This document shows, piece after piece, positions 16,952 through 24,420 of a stretch of 64,000 nt of DNA. Made by a program: the position numbers and the translations under genes. The DNA is taken from positions 310,001 to 374,000 of the forward strand of contig NZ_JAMYJR010000001.1 of the NCBI RefSeq assembly GCF_024137025.1, given 5' to 3'. Source of the DNA: Paractinoplanes aksuensis (GTDB lineage: Bacteria > Actinomycetota > Actinomycetes > Mycobacteriales > Micromonosporaceae). The notes below the pieces were generated by a model that was not told the origin of the DNA, made no database searches, and worked only from the letters and a program-made list of their open reading frames with translations. The first letter of the stretch is position 1. Every line of letters starts with the position of its first letter.

Positions 16952-16983
16952 GGGAGGGCCAGGGCTTTCGTCCTGGTCCCTCC
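16952..16983 (+). terminator. Leader hairpin of metE (riboswitch expression platform)
   Basis: GGGAGGGCCAGG and CCTGGTCCCTCC pair with one bulged A around a GCTTTCGT loop, 38 bases after the aptamer and 35 bases before the metE start. No U-run follows, so it may act as a terminator helped by Rho or by hiding the start region. Confidence 0.5.
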
Positions 16984-17018
16984 GTGCCCGCCGGGCACTT
17001 CGAGGGAAGGACCCCCTG

Positions 17019-19250
17019 TTGTCTTTCGGTCAGAGCACCGTCCTGGGTTACCCCCGCATCGGCGGTAATCGTGAACTCAAGAAGGCCGTCGAGGCGTACT
17101 GGACCGGCCGGATCGACGCCCCTGAACTGCAGAGCACCGCGGCCGGGCTGCGGGCCGAGGTGTGGCAGACGCTGCGCAACGCCCGGCTCGACGCCATCCC
17201 GTCCAACACGTTCTCGTTCTACGACCACGTCCTCGACACCGCGGTCGCCGTGGGCGCGGTTCCTGAGCGTTTCGCGCGTCTGGGACTGTCCGAGCTGGAC
17301 ACCTACTTCGCGATGGCGCGCGGCGTCGACGCCGAGCCCGCGCTCGAACTGACCAAGTGGTTCGACACCAACTACCACTACCTGGTGCCCGAGATCGACG
17401 CCGGCACCCTCTTCGCGGCCTTCCCGGTCAAGGCCCTGCAGGAGTACGCCGAGGCCAAGGCCCTGGGCATCGAGACCCGCCCGGTGCTGGTCGGCCCGGC
17501 CACGTTCCTGCTGCTGGCCAAGGGCGACGACCCGTTCGCCCGGCTCGACGAACTGGTGCTGGTCTACGCGGACATCCTGCGTCAACTGGCCAAGGCCGGC
17601 GTCGAATGGGTGCAGCTGGACGAGCCCGCTTACGCCGCCGACCGTACGCCCGAACAGATCGCCGCGTTGCGCGAGGCGTACACAAAACTCGGCCGGCTAG
17701 ATCAGCGTCCGCGCATCTTCGTGGCGACCTATTTCGGGTCGCTGGGCGACGCGCTGCCGGCCCTGCTCGACACGCCGGTCGAGGCGCTCGGGGTCGACCT
17801 GGTGACCGGGGCCGACAACCTCGCCGGGCTGGCCGCGGCCGGTCCGCTGCGCGGCAAGACGATCGTGGCCGGGCTGGTCGACGGCCACAACATCTGGCGT
17901 ACGGACCTGCGCGCCGCGGTGACGGCCGGGGCTACGGTGGCCGGGCTGGCCGACCACGTGGCCGTCTCGACGTCGTGCTCGCTCCTGCACGTTCCGGTCG
18001 ACCTGTCCGTCGAGACCCGCCTCGACCCCGGGCTGTACGCCCGGCTCGCCTTCGCCCGGCAGAAGGTCGACGAGGTCGTGCTGCTCGGCAAGGCGCTGCG
18101 CGACGGCACCGCCCACCTGCCGGCCCCACTGCCCGCCGCCCCCGCTTCCTGGCACAACGCTTCCGTACGGGAGCGGCTGGCCGCGCTGACCCCGGCCGAC
18201 CGGCAGCGCGGAAACTACGACGACCGGGCCGCCGCCCAGCAACAGCGCCTCGATCTGCCGGAGCTGCCGACCACCACGATCGGCTCGTTCCCGCAGACCA
18301 CTTCGTTGCGGCAGGCCCGAGCAGCTCTGCGCGCCGGTTCGCTCGACGCCGAGGGCTACGCCGACCTCATGCGGGCCGAGGTCGAACGCGTCATCCGGTT
18401 GCAGGAAGAGCTCGGTCTGGACGTGCTCGTACACGGCGAACCTGAGCGAAACGACATGGTGCAGTACTTCGGCGAGCAGTTGGACGGGTTCGCGGCCACC
18501 GACCGGGGCTGGGTCCAGTCGTACGGTTCCCGCTGTGTGCGCCCGCCGATCATCTACGGTGACGTGGCCCGCCAGGCCCCGATGACCGTCGAGTGGTCGA
18601 CGTTCGCACAGTCGCTCACCGAACGAGCAGTGAAGGGCATGCTGACCGGCCCGGTCACGATCCTGGCCTGGTCGTTCGTCCGCACCGACCAGCCCTTGAG
18701 CCACACCGCGGACCAGGTCGCGCTGGCGTTGCGCGACGAGACGGTCGACCTCGAGGCGGCCGGCCTCAAGGTGATCCAGGTCGACGAGCCCGCCCTGCGG
18801 GAAACGCTGCCGCTGCGGAAGGCGGACCAGCCGGCGTACCTGGACTGGGCGGTCGGCTCGTTCCGGCTCGCCACCAGCGGTGTCGCCGACGACACCCAGA
18901 TCCACACGCACCTCTGCTACTCCGAGTTCGGCGAGGTCATCACGGCCATCGACGCGCTCGACGCGGACGTCACCAGCATCGAGGCGTCCCGCTCGAAGAT
19001 GGAGGTGCTCGATGACCTGGCCGCGATCGGCTACGGCCGCGGGGTCGGCCCCGGCGTCTGGGACATCCACTCGCCCCGGGTCCCGTCGCACGACGAGGTG
19101 GTCGAATCGCTGCGCCGGGCGGTTGCCGCGGTGCCGGCCCGGCGTCTGTGGGTGAACCCGGACTGCGGGCTGAAGACGCGTGGCTACCCCGAGGTTGAGG
19201 CCTCGCTGAAGCGCCTGGTGGCCGCAGCCGCGGAGATCCGCAACAGCTGA
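17019..19250 (+). CDS. metE: Cobalamin-independent methionine synthase
   Basis: The protein has 743 residues, close to the usual 750-765. The N-terminal half starts with [20 protein letters not shown]. The C-terminal catalytic half shows the zinc ligands His631 and Cys633 ([12 protein letters not shown]) and Cys716 ([13 protein letters not shown]). It moves a methyl group from methyltetrahydrofolate to homocysteine in the last step of methionine synthesis. TTG at 17019 is the likely start, with GGAAGG 8 bases upstream; the frame further upstream is riboswitch sequence. Riboswitch 3 should repress it when B12 is available. The gene ends at a strong shared terminator. Confidence 0.96.
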   Translation: MSFGQSTVLGYPRIGGNRELKKAVEAYWTGRIDAPELQSTAAGLRAEVWQTLRNARLDAIPSNTFSFYDHVLDTAVAVGAVPERFARLGLSELDTYFAMARGVDAEPALELTKWFDTNYHYLVPEIDAGTLFAAFPVKALQEYAEAKALGIETRPVLVGPATFLLLAKGDDPFARLDELVLVYADILRQLAKAGVEWVQLDEPAYAADRTPEQIAALREAYTKLGRLDQRPRIFVATYFGSLGDALPALLDTPVEALGVDLVTGADNLAGLAAAGPLRGKTIVAGLVDGHNIWRTDLRAAVTAGATVAGLADHVAVSTSCSLLHVPVDLSVETRLDPGLYARLAFARQKVDEVVLLGKALRDGTAHLPAPLPAAPASWHNASVRERLAALTPADRQRGNYDDRAAAQQQRLDLPELPTTTIGSFPQTTSLRQARAALRAGSLDAEGYADLMRAEVERVIRLQEELGLDVLVHGEPERNDMVQYFGEQLDGFAATDRGWVQSYGSRCVRPPIIYGDVARQAPMTVEWSTFAQSLTERAVKGMLTGPVTILAWSFVRTDQPLSHTADQVALALRDETVDLEAAGLKVIQVDEPALRETLPLRKADQPAYLDWAVGSFRLATSGVADDTQIHTHLCYSEFGEVITAIDALDADVTSIEASRSKMEVLDDLAAIGYGRGVGPGVWDIHSPRVPSHDEVVESLRRAVAAVPARRLWVNPDCGLKTRGYPEVEASLKRLVAAAAEIRNS

Positions 19251-19256
19251 GTCCGA

Positions 19257-19292
19257 CGTCTCCCCGCATGGCCTGCGTCATGCGGGGAGACG
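19257..19292. terminator. Bidirectional terminator between metE and the fhuF-like gene
   Basis: CGTCTCCCCGCATG and CATGCGGGGAGACG form a perfect 14-bp stem with an 8-base loop (19271-19278). It lies between two convergent genes, 7 bases after the metE stop. There is no U-run, which is usual in high-GC genomes. Confidence 0.8.
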
Positions 19293-19302
19293 CCGGATGC
19301 TG

Positions 19303-20064
19303 TCAGCGGTTGAGGACGCGTTGCCAATGCTGGCGCCGGGTTTCGCCCGGTGTCAGCACGCAGTCGCTGCAGAAGCCGCCGCCGGGTATCCGGTAGTAGA
19401 GGCAGCAGTTGTTCCGCACCAGGAACCAGCGTTGTTTGTGCGGACTGGGCCGATGCAGGGTGGCCATGCCGGCCAGGGGCGGCTCGGCGAGCAGACCCGT
19501 GACGATCGCGGCCGCCCGCTCGGCGGCGTCCGGGGCCTGGTCGGCGATCATGCCGGCCGCGCCGCCGAGCGCCGACGCCACATTGCCCCACAACACCTGC
19601 GGCGACAGCGTGAACCGGTCGCGGAAGACGTCGAGCACCGGCTCGACGACCAGACCGAGATCCAGACGGCCGCCCTCGATCACGGCGAGGTCCCCGTACG
19701 CAATAGGTATCGGACCGCCCTCGACCGGGCGCCACCACAGCCGATCCGGGTCGGCCACCGGCGTGACCCCGGTCAGCGCGGCTGCCGCCAGCAGCGGCGA
19801 GACGAGCCGCGAGGCCAGCCCGAGGAAGATCGTGGACGCGACCACCCGCTCACCGATCTCGTCGCGGTCCAGGCCCGACATCCGGAGCAGCACCCGGCGC
19901 CCGGCCTCGACCCGCTCGGCCACCACCGTCGGGTCGAGCAGATCGGCGAACGGCCGCCACCCGGGTTCGTCGTCCCGCGGTTGCCAGGTGAAATACGGCC
20001 CGAGCCGGGCCGCCGCGGCCAGCGCCCGACCAGCGTCGACGTCGGGACCAGGCACGACGTTCAC
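19303..20064 (-). CDS. FhuF-like (2Fe-2S) reductase
   Basis: The protein has 253 residues. The C-terminus carries NNCCLYYRIPGGGFCSDCVL (about residues 218-237), the CC-x10-C-x2-C cluster motif of FhuF ferric-siderophore reductases. The middle (ASTIFLGLASRLVSPLLAAAAL) matches the helical FhuF part. FhuF reduces Fe(III) in siderophores. Here the gene follows a MerR-type regulator with a GTGA overlap, behind a compact B12 riboswitch. A role in corrinoid reduction is therefore as likely as one in iron release; this is inference. No electron donor gene is fused, but a ferredoxin-like gene lies nearby at 21172. Confidence 0.82.
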   Translation of the reverse strand: MNVVPGPDVDAGRALAAAARLGPYFTWQPRDDEPGWRPFADLLDPTVVAERVEAGRRVLLRMSGLDRDEIGERVVASTIFLGLASRLVSPLLAAAALTGVTPVADPDRLWWRPVEGGPIPIAYGDLAVIEGGRLDLGLVVEPVLDVFRDRFTLSPQVLWGNVASALGGAAGMIADQAPDAAERAAAIVTGLLAEPPLAGMATLHRPSPHKQRWFLVRNNCCLYYRIPGGGFCSDCVLTPGETRRQHWQRVLNR

Positions 20065-20906
20065 TCTACGACCAGCCCCGCGACGGCGGCGACGGCGTCA
20101 GCCAGCGTCGGCGCGGCCGACCCGGCCCGGCCCGCGGTGACGATCGTCGGGCGCCAGCCGGGAACCGCGGTGACGGCCTCCAGCAGCGCCGGTGGGTGCT
20201 CGCTGTGGCTCCACACCACTATGACGGCCGGGTGGGTACGGGCGATCGCGTCCACGAGCACGTCGAGTGGCAGCCCGCCACCGAGGTGGACCACGGGGAC
20301 GGCCAGTTCGGCCAGGGCGGCCGCCAGCGCATCGAGGGCCGTGAGGTCGCGGCGGTTGTCGACAGCCACGAGCAGCGTCCGGACCGGAACACCGGCGGCG
20401 GGCCGGGCCACGGCGGCGAACACTTCCCTGAGGCACTGCGCCAGCACCCGCCGAGCGAGCGCCTTACGGGGCTCGGCGTACCCGGCCTCGTTGATCAGGA
20501 CAAACGCCGGCCCGGCCAGCGTGTGGTAGGTGTGTACGACACCCCGGGCGGCCACGGCGGCGGCCAGGGTCTCGCGCAGCGTCAGCACGTCGAGCCGACG
20601 GGCGGCCCGGGCCAGGCCCCGCGCCTCGGACCGGGTGCCCGGGTCGTCGATGGGGCGGTCGGCCGCCCACGGTGTGGTCTCGCGCCGGGCCATCCGGGCC
20701 GCCTCGCCGGCCGGCATGCCGCGGGCGGTCAGCCGGGCCATGGTGGTCAGCGCGGCCACGTCGGTCGGCGCGTACCGCCGGTGCCGCCCGGTCTCGTGCC
20801 CGGTCGGGCCCAGGTCGTACCGCTGGTGCCAGGTGCGCAGCGTCGTGGTCGCGACGCCCAGACGACGCGCGAGTGTGCCGGGGCTCAGCCCCTTACGGTT
20901 GTCCAC
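20061..20906 (-). CDS. MerR-family regulator with a B12-binding-like C-terminal domain
   Basis: The protein has 281 residues. An N-terminal winged-helix MerR domain (LSPGTLARRLGVATTTLRTWHQRYDLGPTG...GRHRRYAPTDVAAL, residues 7-75) is followed by a four-helix part and a Rossmann-like half (RTLLVAVDNRRDLTALDALAAALAELAVPVVHLGGGLPLDVLVDAI...HPAVIVVWSHSE). The layout is that of CarH/LitR photoreceptor repressors, which bind AdoCbl. The ligand motif ExxH/DxHxxG is not seen where expected (DNRRDL), so B12 binding may be lost or different. It is the first gene behind compact riboswitch 4 and overlaps the FhuF-like gene. GTG start at 20906. Confidence 0.75.
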   Translation of the reverse strand: MDNRKGLSPGTLARRLGVATTTLRTWHQRYDLGPTGHETGRHRRYAPTDVAALTTMARLTARGMPAGEAARMARRETTPWAADRPIDDPGTRSEARGLARAARRLDVLTLRETLAAAVAARGVVHTYHTLAGPAFVLINEAGYAEPRKALARRVLAQCLREVFAAVARPAAGVPVRTLLVAVDNRRDLTALDALAAALAELAVPVVHLGGGLPLDVLVDAIARTHPAVIVVWSHSEHPPALLEAVTAVPGWRPTIVTAGRAGSAAPTLADAVAAVAGLVVE

Positions 20907-20948
20907 CGCCGACCCGCCCTCGAGGTCACCGACATGACCACGCCCGGT

Positions 20949-21048
20949 CGGGCGTGAACAGCGACAGGTATCGGACTCGCGGCGACGCCGCTCACCGTTG
21001 CGGGGCAGTCCCGGATTCCCACCGGGTTCCCTGACGGTCTGCCCGCCC
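20949..21048 (-). promoter_or_regulatory. Cobalamin riboswitch 4 (compact form), before the MerR-FhuF operon
   Basis: Minus strand: GGGCGGGCAGACCGTCAGGG, AACCCGGTGGGAATCCGGGA, CTGCCCCGCAACGGTGAGCG, then after a short hairpin GCGAGTCCGATACCTGTCGC. The B12-box core is intact. The long peripheral hairpins seen in riboswitches 1-3 are missing; only about 100 bases lie between the P1 sides. A -10 TAGACT (21049-21054) precedes it directly. Compact aptamers of this kind (Cbl-II type) may prefer methyl- or aquocobalamin. Confidence 0.88.
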
Positions 21049-21072
21049 AGTCTATCGAGCCGCCGAGCGTCG

Positions 21073-21162
21073 GGCTCGCGACGGCCCGGCCCGGAACGAC
21101 GGAGAGCCGCCGGGCCTCAGGCTCGCGACGGCCCGGCCCGGAACGACGGAGAGCCGCCGGGC
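21073..21162. repeat. Exact 43-bp tandem repeat (47-bp period)
   Basis: A 43-base block beginning GGCTCGCGACGGCCCGGCCC occurs unchanged at 21073-21115 and 21120-21162, and a partial third copy precedes it near 21057. It fills the gap between the 3' end of the ferredoxin-like gene and the promoter of riboswitch 4. It may be a recent slippage duplication or a repeated regulator site. Confidence 0.85.
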
Positions 21163-21171
21163 GGCGGGACT

Positions 21172-21531
21172 TCAGCGGCCGGGGGCCGGAATGACCGAGA
21201 GGTCGAGCATCGGCGGCAGGTCGGCCACGCCGGGGCCACCGGAACGGACCCACGACACCAGGTCGGCCTCGATGTCGGGGCTGAGCACCAGGCCGAACCA
21301 GACCGGGGTCGCGCCGCCGCGGCGGGCGGTAGGGGTGGGGTGCACGACCATGACGTTGGCCTCGGCGCAGACGTCGAGGCACAGGCTCTTGCGTACGCGA
21401 TGGGCCGGCGCCAAGGCGGCCGTGAGCCGGTCGAGTTGGGCGTCGTGGTCGAGCGACGGATGCTTGAGCGCGTTCCCGCAGCAGCAGTCCCGGCACACGG
21501 TCACCGTGCAACCCTCAGCGGTCTCGCTCAC
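21172..21531 (-). CDS. Thioredoxin-like [2Fe-2S] ferredoxin
   Basis: The protein has 119 residues. The cluster ligands are in VCRDCCCGN near the start and in SLCLDVCAEANVMVVHP in the middle, the spacing of thioredoxin-fold [2Fe-2S] proteins. It resembles the C-terminal domain of the CbiX-like protein at 7627-8349. It is transcribed toward the MerR-FhuF operon and is divergent from the thioesterase with its riboswitch. It may supply electrons to the FhuF-like reductase, which is inference. GTG start at 21531. Confidence 0.78.
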   Translation of the reverse strand: MSETAEGCTVTVCRDCCCGNALKHPSLDHDAQLDRLTAALAPAHRVRKSLCLDVCAEANVMVVHPTPTARRGGATPVWFGLVLSPDIEADLVSWVRSGGPGVADLPPMLDLSVIPAPGR

Positions 21532-21562
21532 ACTCGTCCCATCGTCGCGGAATCAGGCCCCC

Positions 21563-21576
21563 ACGGTAGCTACCAT
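21563..21576. promoter_or_regulatory. Divergent promoter with a shared palindrome
   Basis: GGTAGCTACC (21565-21574) is a perfect palindrome. It contains a -10 for the plus strand (TACCAT, 21571-21576, 7 bases before riboswitch 5) and one for the minus strand (TACCGT, 21563-21568, toward the ferredoxin gene). The -35 boxes are not clear. Confidence 0.45.
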
Positions 21577-21577
21577 C

Positions 21578-21690
21578 GCGGTGGCGCTGGTTTGCAACCC
21601 GCGACGCAAGAGGGAACCCGGTGCGAATCCGGGACTGCCCCGCAACGGTGAGCGGCTGGTCCGCGAGTCCGATACCTGCCGCGCCGCGCG
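21578..21690 (+). promoter_or_regulatory. Cobalamin riboswitch 5 (compact form), before a thioesterase
   Basis: GGCGCTGGTTTGCAACCC, CAAGAGGGAACCCGGTGCGA, ATCCGGGACTGCCCCGCAAC, GGTGAGCGG, then GTCCGCGAGTCCGATACCTG, with P1 closed by GGCGC and GCGCC. As in riboswitch 4, the long peripheral arm is absent (about 110 bases in all). The core is nearly the same as riboswitch 4, including GCAACGGTGAGCGG. It lies about 110 bases before the thioesterase ATG. Confidence 0.9.
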
Positions 21691-21735
21691 CACGGACGGC
21701 GTGGGCGCTGCTGCCGGCCTCGCGGGTGGGCTCAC

Positions 21736-21754
21736 GGCACGGTTCCGCCGTGCC
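21736..21754 (+). terminator. Leader hairpin after riboswitch 5
   Basis: GGCACGG and CCGTGCC form a 7-bp stem around TTCCG, with a further CCGTG copy just downstream that could compete for pairing. Its place between aptamer and ATG suggests it is part of the switch. Confidence 0.4.
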
Positions 21755-21799
21755 TCGCCGTGCCCGCGGACGTCGGCTGAACCGGAACGGAAGCGCAGC

Positions 21800-22288
21800 A
21801 TGACGCAGCCCGGGCGGCCGCCCTCGGCCTCCGAGATGACCCTGTCGCAGATCATGGATCAGCACCACACGAACCTGATGGGGACGGTCCACGGCGGGCA
21901 GGTGCTCAACCTCATCGACTCGGTCGCGGGTGTGGTCGCCGCCCGGCACTCCGACGGTCCCGCGGTCACCGCGGCCATCGACGAGGCCGCGTTCCTGCAG
22001 GCCGTACGGGTGGGCGACGTCGTCCACGTGCACGCGCGCATCACTTGGGCCGGCCGCAGCTCGATGGAGGTCGCCGTCAAGGTGACGGCCGACCGCTGGG
22101 ACCGCGCCGTCCCGGCCACCACCGTCGTCACCTCGCACCTGGTGATGGTCGCGGTCGACGACGACGGCAAGCCCCGGCCGGTGCCGCTGCTGATCCCGGA
22201 GACCGAGGAGGACCACCGCGCGTTCCGGCAGGCCGAGATCCGCCGCCGGCACCGCCTGGCCCTGCGCGACGCCCTCGCCGTCGACTGA
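21800..22288 (+). CDS. Hotdog-fold acyl-CoA thioesterase (YciA/BFIT type)
   Basis: The protein has 162 residues and one hotdog domain: TLSQIMDQHHTNLMGTVHGGQVLNLIDSVAGVVAARHS (with the family's GxVHGGxxLxxID core), FLQAVRVGDVVHVHARITWAGRSSMEV and SHLVMVAVDDDGKPRPVPLL. It hydrolyses acyl-CoA esters in the cytosol. ATG at 21800 has CGGAAG upstream; longer frames run through the riboswitch. It is the only gene after riboswitch 5, so it should be made when cobalamin is low. That fits release of CoA from methylmalonyl- or propionyl-CoA when the B12-dependent mutase is idle (inference). Confidence 0.88.
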   Translation: MTQPGRPPSASEMTLSQIMDQHHTNLMGTVHGGQVLNLIDSVAGVVAARHSDGPAVTAAIDEAAFLQAVRVGDVVHVHARITWAGRSSMEVAVKVTADRWDRAVPATTVVTSHLVMVAVDDDGKPRPVPLLIPETEEDHRAFRQAEIRRRHRLALRDALAVD

Positions 22289-22305
22289 CCGCTACCGGCC
22301 GGGCC

Positions 22306-22635
22306 GTGCCGGGCGTGCTGCTCGGCCTCGGCCTGACCGGGCCGTTCCTCAAGCTCGGCTCGTCCGGGCAGTTCCTGCGCAACGCGGTGAAGGCGCGGGA
22401 GTCGCCGGCCGGGTTCTTAGCGCTGCCGCCGGTGGGCCGGACCGGCGAGCCGCGGACCCCGGCCGGCCACGAGGTCGGCTTCGAGCAGGTCTCGTTCAGT
22501 TACGACGGCGAGCACCGGGTGCTGCGGGACATCGCCGCGCCGGGCACGGCCGCCGTCGTCCTGTCCGTCCTCGCCCACCCCCGGTTCCGCGCCGTCGGCG
22601 AGGGCATGGAGACACCACTCATCAGTCGCCAGTAG
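22306..22635 (+). pseudogene. Fragment of an ABC exporter (TMD end to NBD start)
   Basis: The translation GVLLGLGLTGPFLKLGSSGQ...FLALPPVGRTGEPRTPAGHE...VGFEQVSFSYDGEHRVLRDI matches the junction of membrane and ATPase domains in siderophore-type (IrtAB-like) exporters. The sequence breaks before Walker A: DIAAPGTAAVVLSVLAHPRF replaces the expected GxxGxGKS region. Both ends of the protein are missing. It starts 18 bases after the thioesterase stop. It is a remnant and adds to the broken exporters at 27-30 kb. Confidence 0.65.
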
Positions 22636-22666
22636 ACGGCGCTACCCGGTCCGGCCGCCGCCAGGC

Positions 22667-23254
22667 TCATCGGGGATCCGCGGACGGGCTTCCCGTCGGC
22701 GTGGCCGGAGCCGGGGACGGTCCGGGGCTGCCTCGTCGTCTCCGGCCGGAGGCGAAGAAGTACGCGGCCACGGCAGCGAGAAAGATGCCGAGAGCTCCGA
22801 GCCCGATCAGGACGCCGGTCGGGATTCGGCCCGATCCGGCCGGCGGCGCGGCGGCGGCCGAGGGGGCCGCGACCACCGCCGCGGGCGGCAGGGCCGGGTC
22901 GGCGACCGTGAAGGTGTACGAGCCCTGCACGGTGTGACCGTCCTGCGAGACGACACGGTAGGCCAGCAGGTAGGTGCCGTTGCCGATCGGCTGGTCGATC
23001 GCCACCCTGGCCTTGGTCGCCTCGACCGCGGGCACGGCCAGCGGCAAGCGCTGCTGGGCCGCGTCGCTGAGCACCACCGTGGTGAAGTCGGGGTTGAGCT
23101 CCTCGTTGAACGTCAGGGTGACCGAGGTCGGTGCCTTGGCCAGCGTGGCGCTCTGGGCCGGATCGGCCGACAACAGCTTGGCATGGGCCCAGGCCGGCGC
23201 GGGCGGGGCCAGGACGGCCAGGATCGCGGCCAGGGTGATCAGGACTCGTCTCAC
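22667..23254 (-). CDS. CopC-domain copper protein with C-terminal membrane anchor
   Basis: The protein has 195 residues. A signal peptide ends in PAPAWA and the mature protein starts with His (HAKLLSADPAQSATLAKAPTSVTLTFNEELNPDF), the N-terminal copper ligand of CopC. The domain ends VSQDGHTVQGSYTFTV, and one transmembrane helix (GVLIGLGALGIFLAAVAAYFF) follows. The GTG start at 23254 overlaps the stop of the DyP gene. In Streptomyces lividans a similar membrane-bound CopC (ECuC) works with Sco and a DyP peroxidase in copper delivery. Confidence 0.88.
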   Translation of the reverse strand: MRRVLITLAAILAVLAPPAPAWAHAKLLSADPAQSATLAKAPTSVTLTFNEELNPDFTTVVLSDAAQQRLPLAVPAVEATKARVAIDQPIGNGTYLLAYRVVSQDGHTVQGSYTFTVADPALPPAAVVAAPSAAAAPPAGSGRIPTGVLIGLGALGIFLAAVAAYFFASGRRRRGSPGPSPAPATPTGSPSADPR

Positions 23255-24420
23255 GCCAGCACCTGGTCGCCGACCCAGCCGTCCTCGGCGCAGCCGGGCG
23301 GTACGGCGAAGACCGCGGAGCCGATCGGTGTGATCCATTCGTTGAGCAGGTCTTTCTCGGCGAGGCGCTGCTGGATGGGGACGTACTGCCGGACGATGTC
23401 CTTCTGGAAACTGGCGAAGATCAGGCCCGAGTCGGGATGGCCGGCCGCGTTGGGCACGCCGTCGTAGTTGTACGGCCGGCGCAGCAGCTTCAGCGACGGG
23501 TCGGTGACCCGGGCCCGCGTCACGTGCGAGAAGTCCGGCATGGCGGGCAGCCCGGACGCGTCGAGCTTGGTGAAGTCGGGCTCATCGTGCTCGCGGGTAC
23601 CGCTCAGCGGTGCCCCGGATTCGAGCCGGCGGCCCACCGCGTTCTCCTTGTCGGCGACCGCCAATTTGTCCCACGTCTCGATCTCGGCCCGCATGCGGCG
23701 GACGACCAGGGTCGTCGAGCCGTCGGAGTTCCAGACGGCGGGGTCGATCTCGGCGCCGCGCGGGTTGGCGGTGCCGTCGAGCTGGCCCATCACGTTGCGC
23801 TGGGTGTGCTCGGGGGCCTGCACGCCCGGGCTGCGCCGGAATCCCTGCTGCACCCAGCGGACAGCGCCGAACGGGCGGGTGTCCTTGACGAGCATGCGCT
23901 GGGTGTGGGCCACGGTCAGCGGGTCGTCGGCGCAGATCTGCAGCAGCAGGTCGCCGCCGGACCAGCGTCGCTCGAGCCGGTCGATCTTGAACTTCGGCAG
24001 GTCCGCGATCGGGGACGGCAGACCGGCGGCCCGGTACAGGCCGGGCCCGAAACCGAACGTGACGGTCAACCGGGCCGGCAGCGGGGCCAGTGTGGCGTCG
24101 GTGTCGCCCAGCGCGGGAACGCCCTGGGTCAGGCGGCGGGCGTCGTCGGTGAGCAGCCGCATCATCCGGGCCAGGGACCGCCGGTCGGTGCCGGCGGGCA
24201 GGGTGAACGCCACGAACGAGGCGTGGGCGGGCGGGTCCTCCGCGATGCCGGCCTGGCGCGACCCGTGGAACGGGACGGTGGCGGTGCCGGTGGTGAGCGC
24301 CTCGGTCGCCGCGACCGGCACGGGGTCGTCCGCACCGGCCGCCGTCATCAACCCGGCGCCGGCCGCCGCACCGAGGCCGGCCGCCGCCGCCCCGGTGAGC
24401 AGGTGTCGGCGCGAGGTCAC
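23251..24420 (-). CDS. Tat-exported DyP-type haem peroxidase
   Basis: The protein has 389 residues. The twin-arginine signal TSRRHLLTGAAAAGLGAAAG exports a folded enzyme. The family's GxxDG motif is GQLDGTANPRG, and the proximal haem His is in MPDFSHVTRARV; FDKDIVRQYV-like FQKDIVRQYVPIQQRLAEKD is near the end. It oxidises substrates with peroxide. It lies in a four-base-overlap operon after the PCu(A)C lipoprotein and before CopC, the setting of DtpA in Streptomyces, where the peroxidase helps mature a copper oxidase. EfeB-like haem iron release is the alternative. Confidence 0.9.
   Translation of the reverse strand: MTSRRHLLTGAAAAGLGAAAGAGLMTAAGADDPVPVAATEALTTGTATVPFHGSRQAGIAEDPPAHASFVAFTLPAGTDRRSLARMMRLLTDDARRLTQGVPALGDTDATLAPLPARLTVTFGFGPGLYRAAGLPSPIADLPKFKIDRLERRWSGGDLLLQICADDPLTVAHTQRMLVKDTRPFGAVRWVQQGFRRSPGVQAPEHTQRNVMGQLDGTANPRGAEIDPAVWNSDGSTTLVVRRMRAEIETWDKLAVADKENAVGRRLESGAPLSGTREHDEPDFTKLDASGLPAMPDFSHVTRARVTDPSLKLLRRPYNYDGVPNAAGHPDSGLIFASFQKDIVRQYVPIQQRLAEKDLLNEWITPIGSAVFAVPPGCAEDGWVGDQVLA

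Noticed and set aside
15540..17585. Minus-strand ORF of 681 codons over nrdB and metE
   Set aside because: It runs through nrdB, riboswitch 3 and the start of metE on the opposite strand and resembles no protein.
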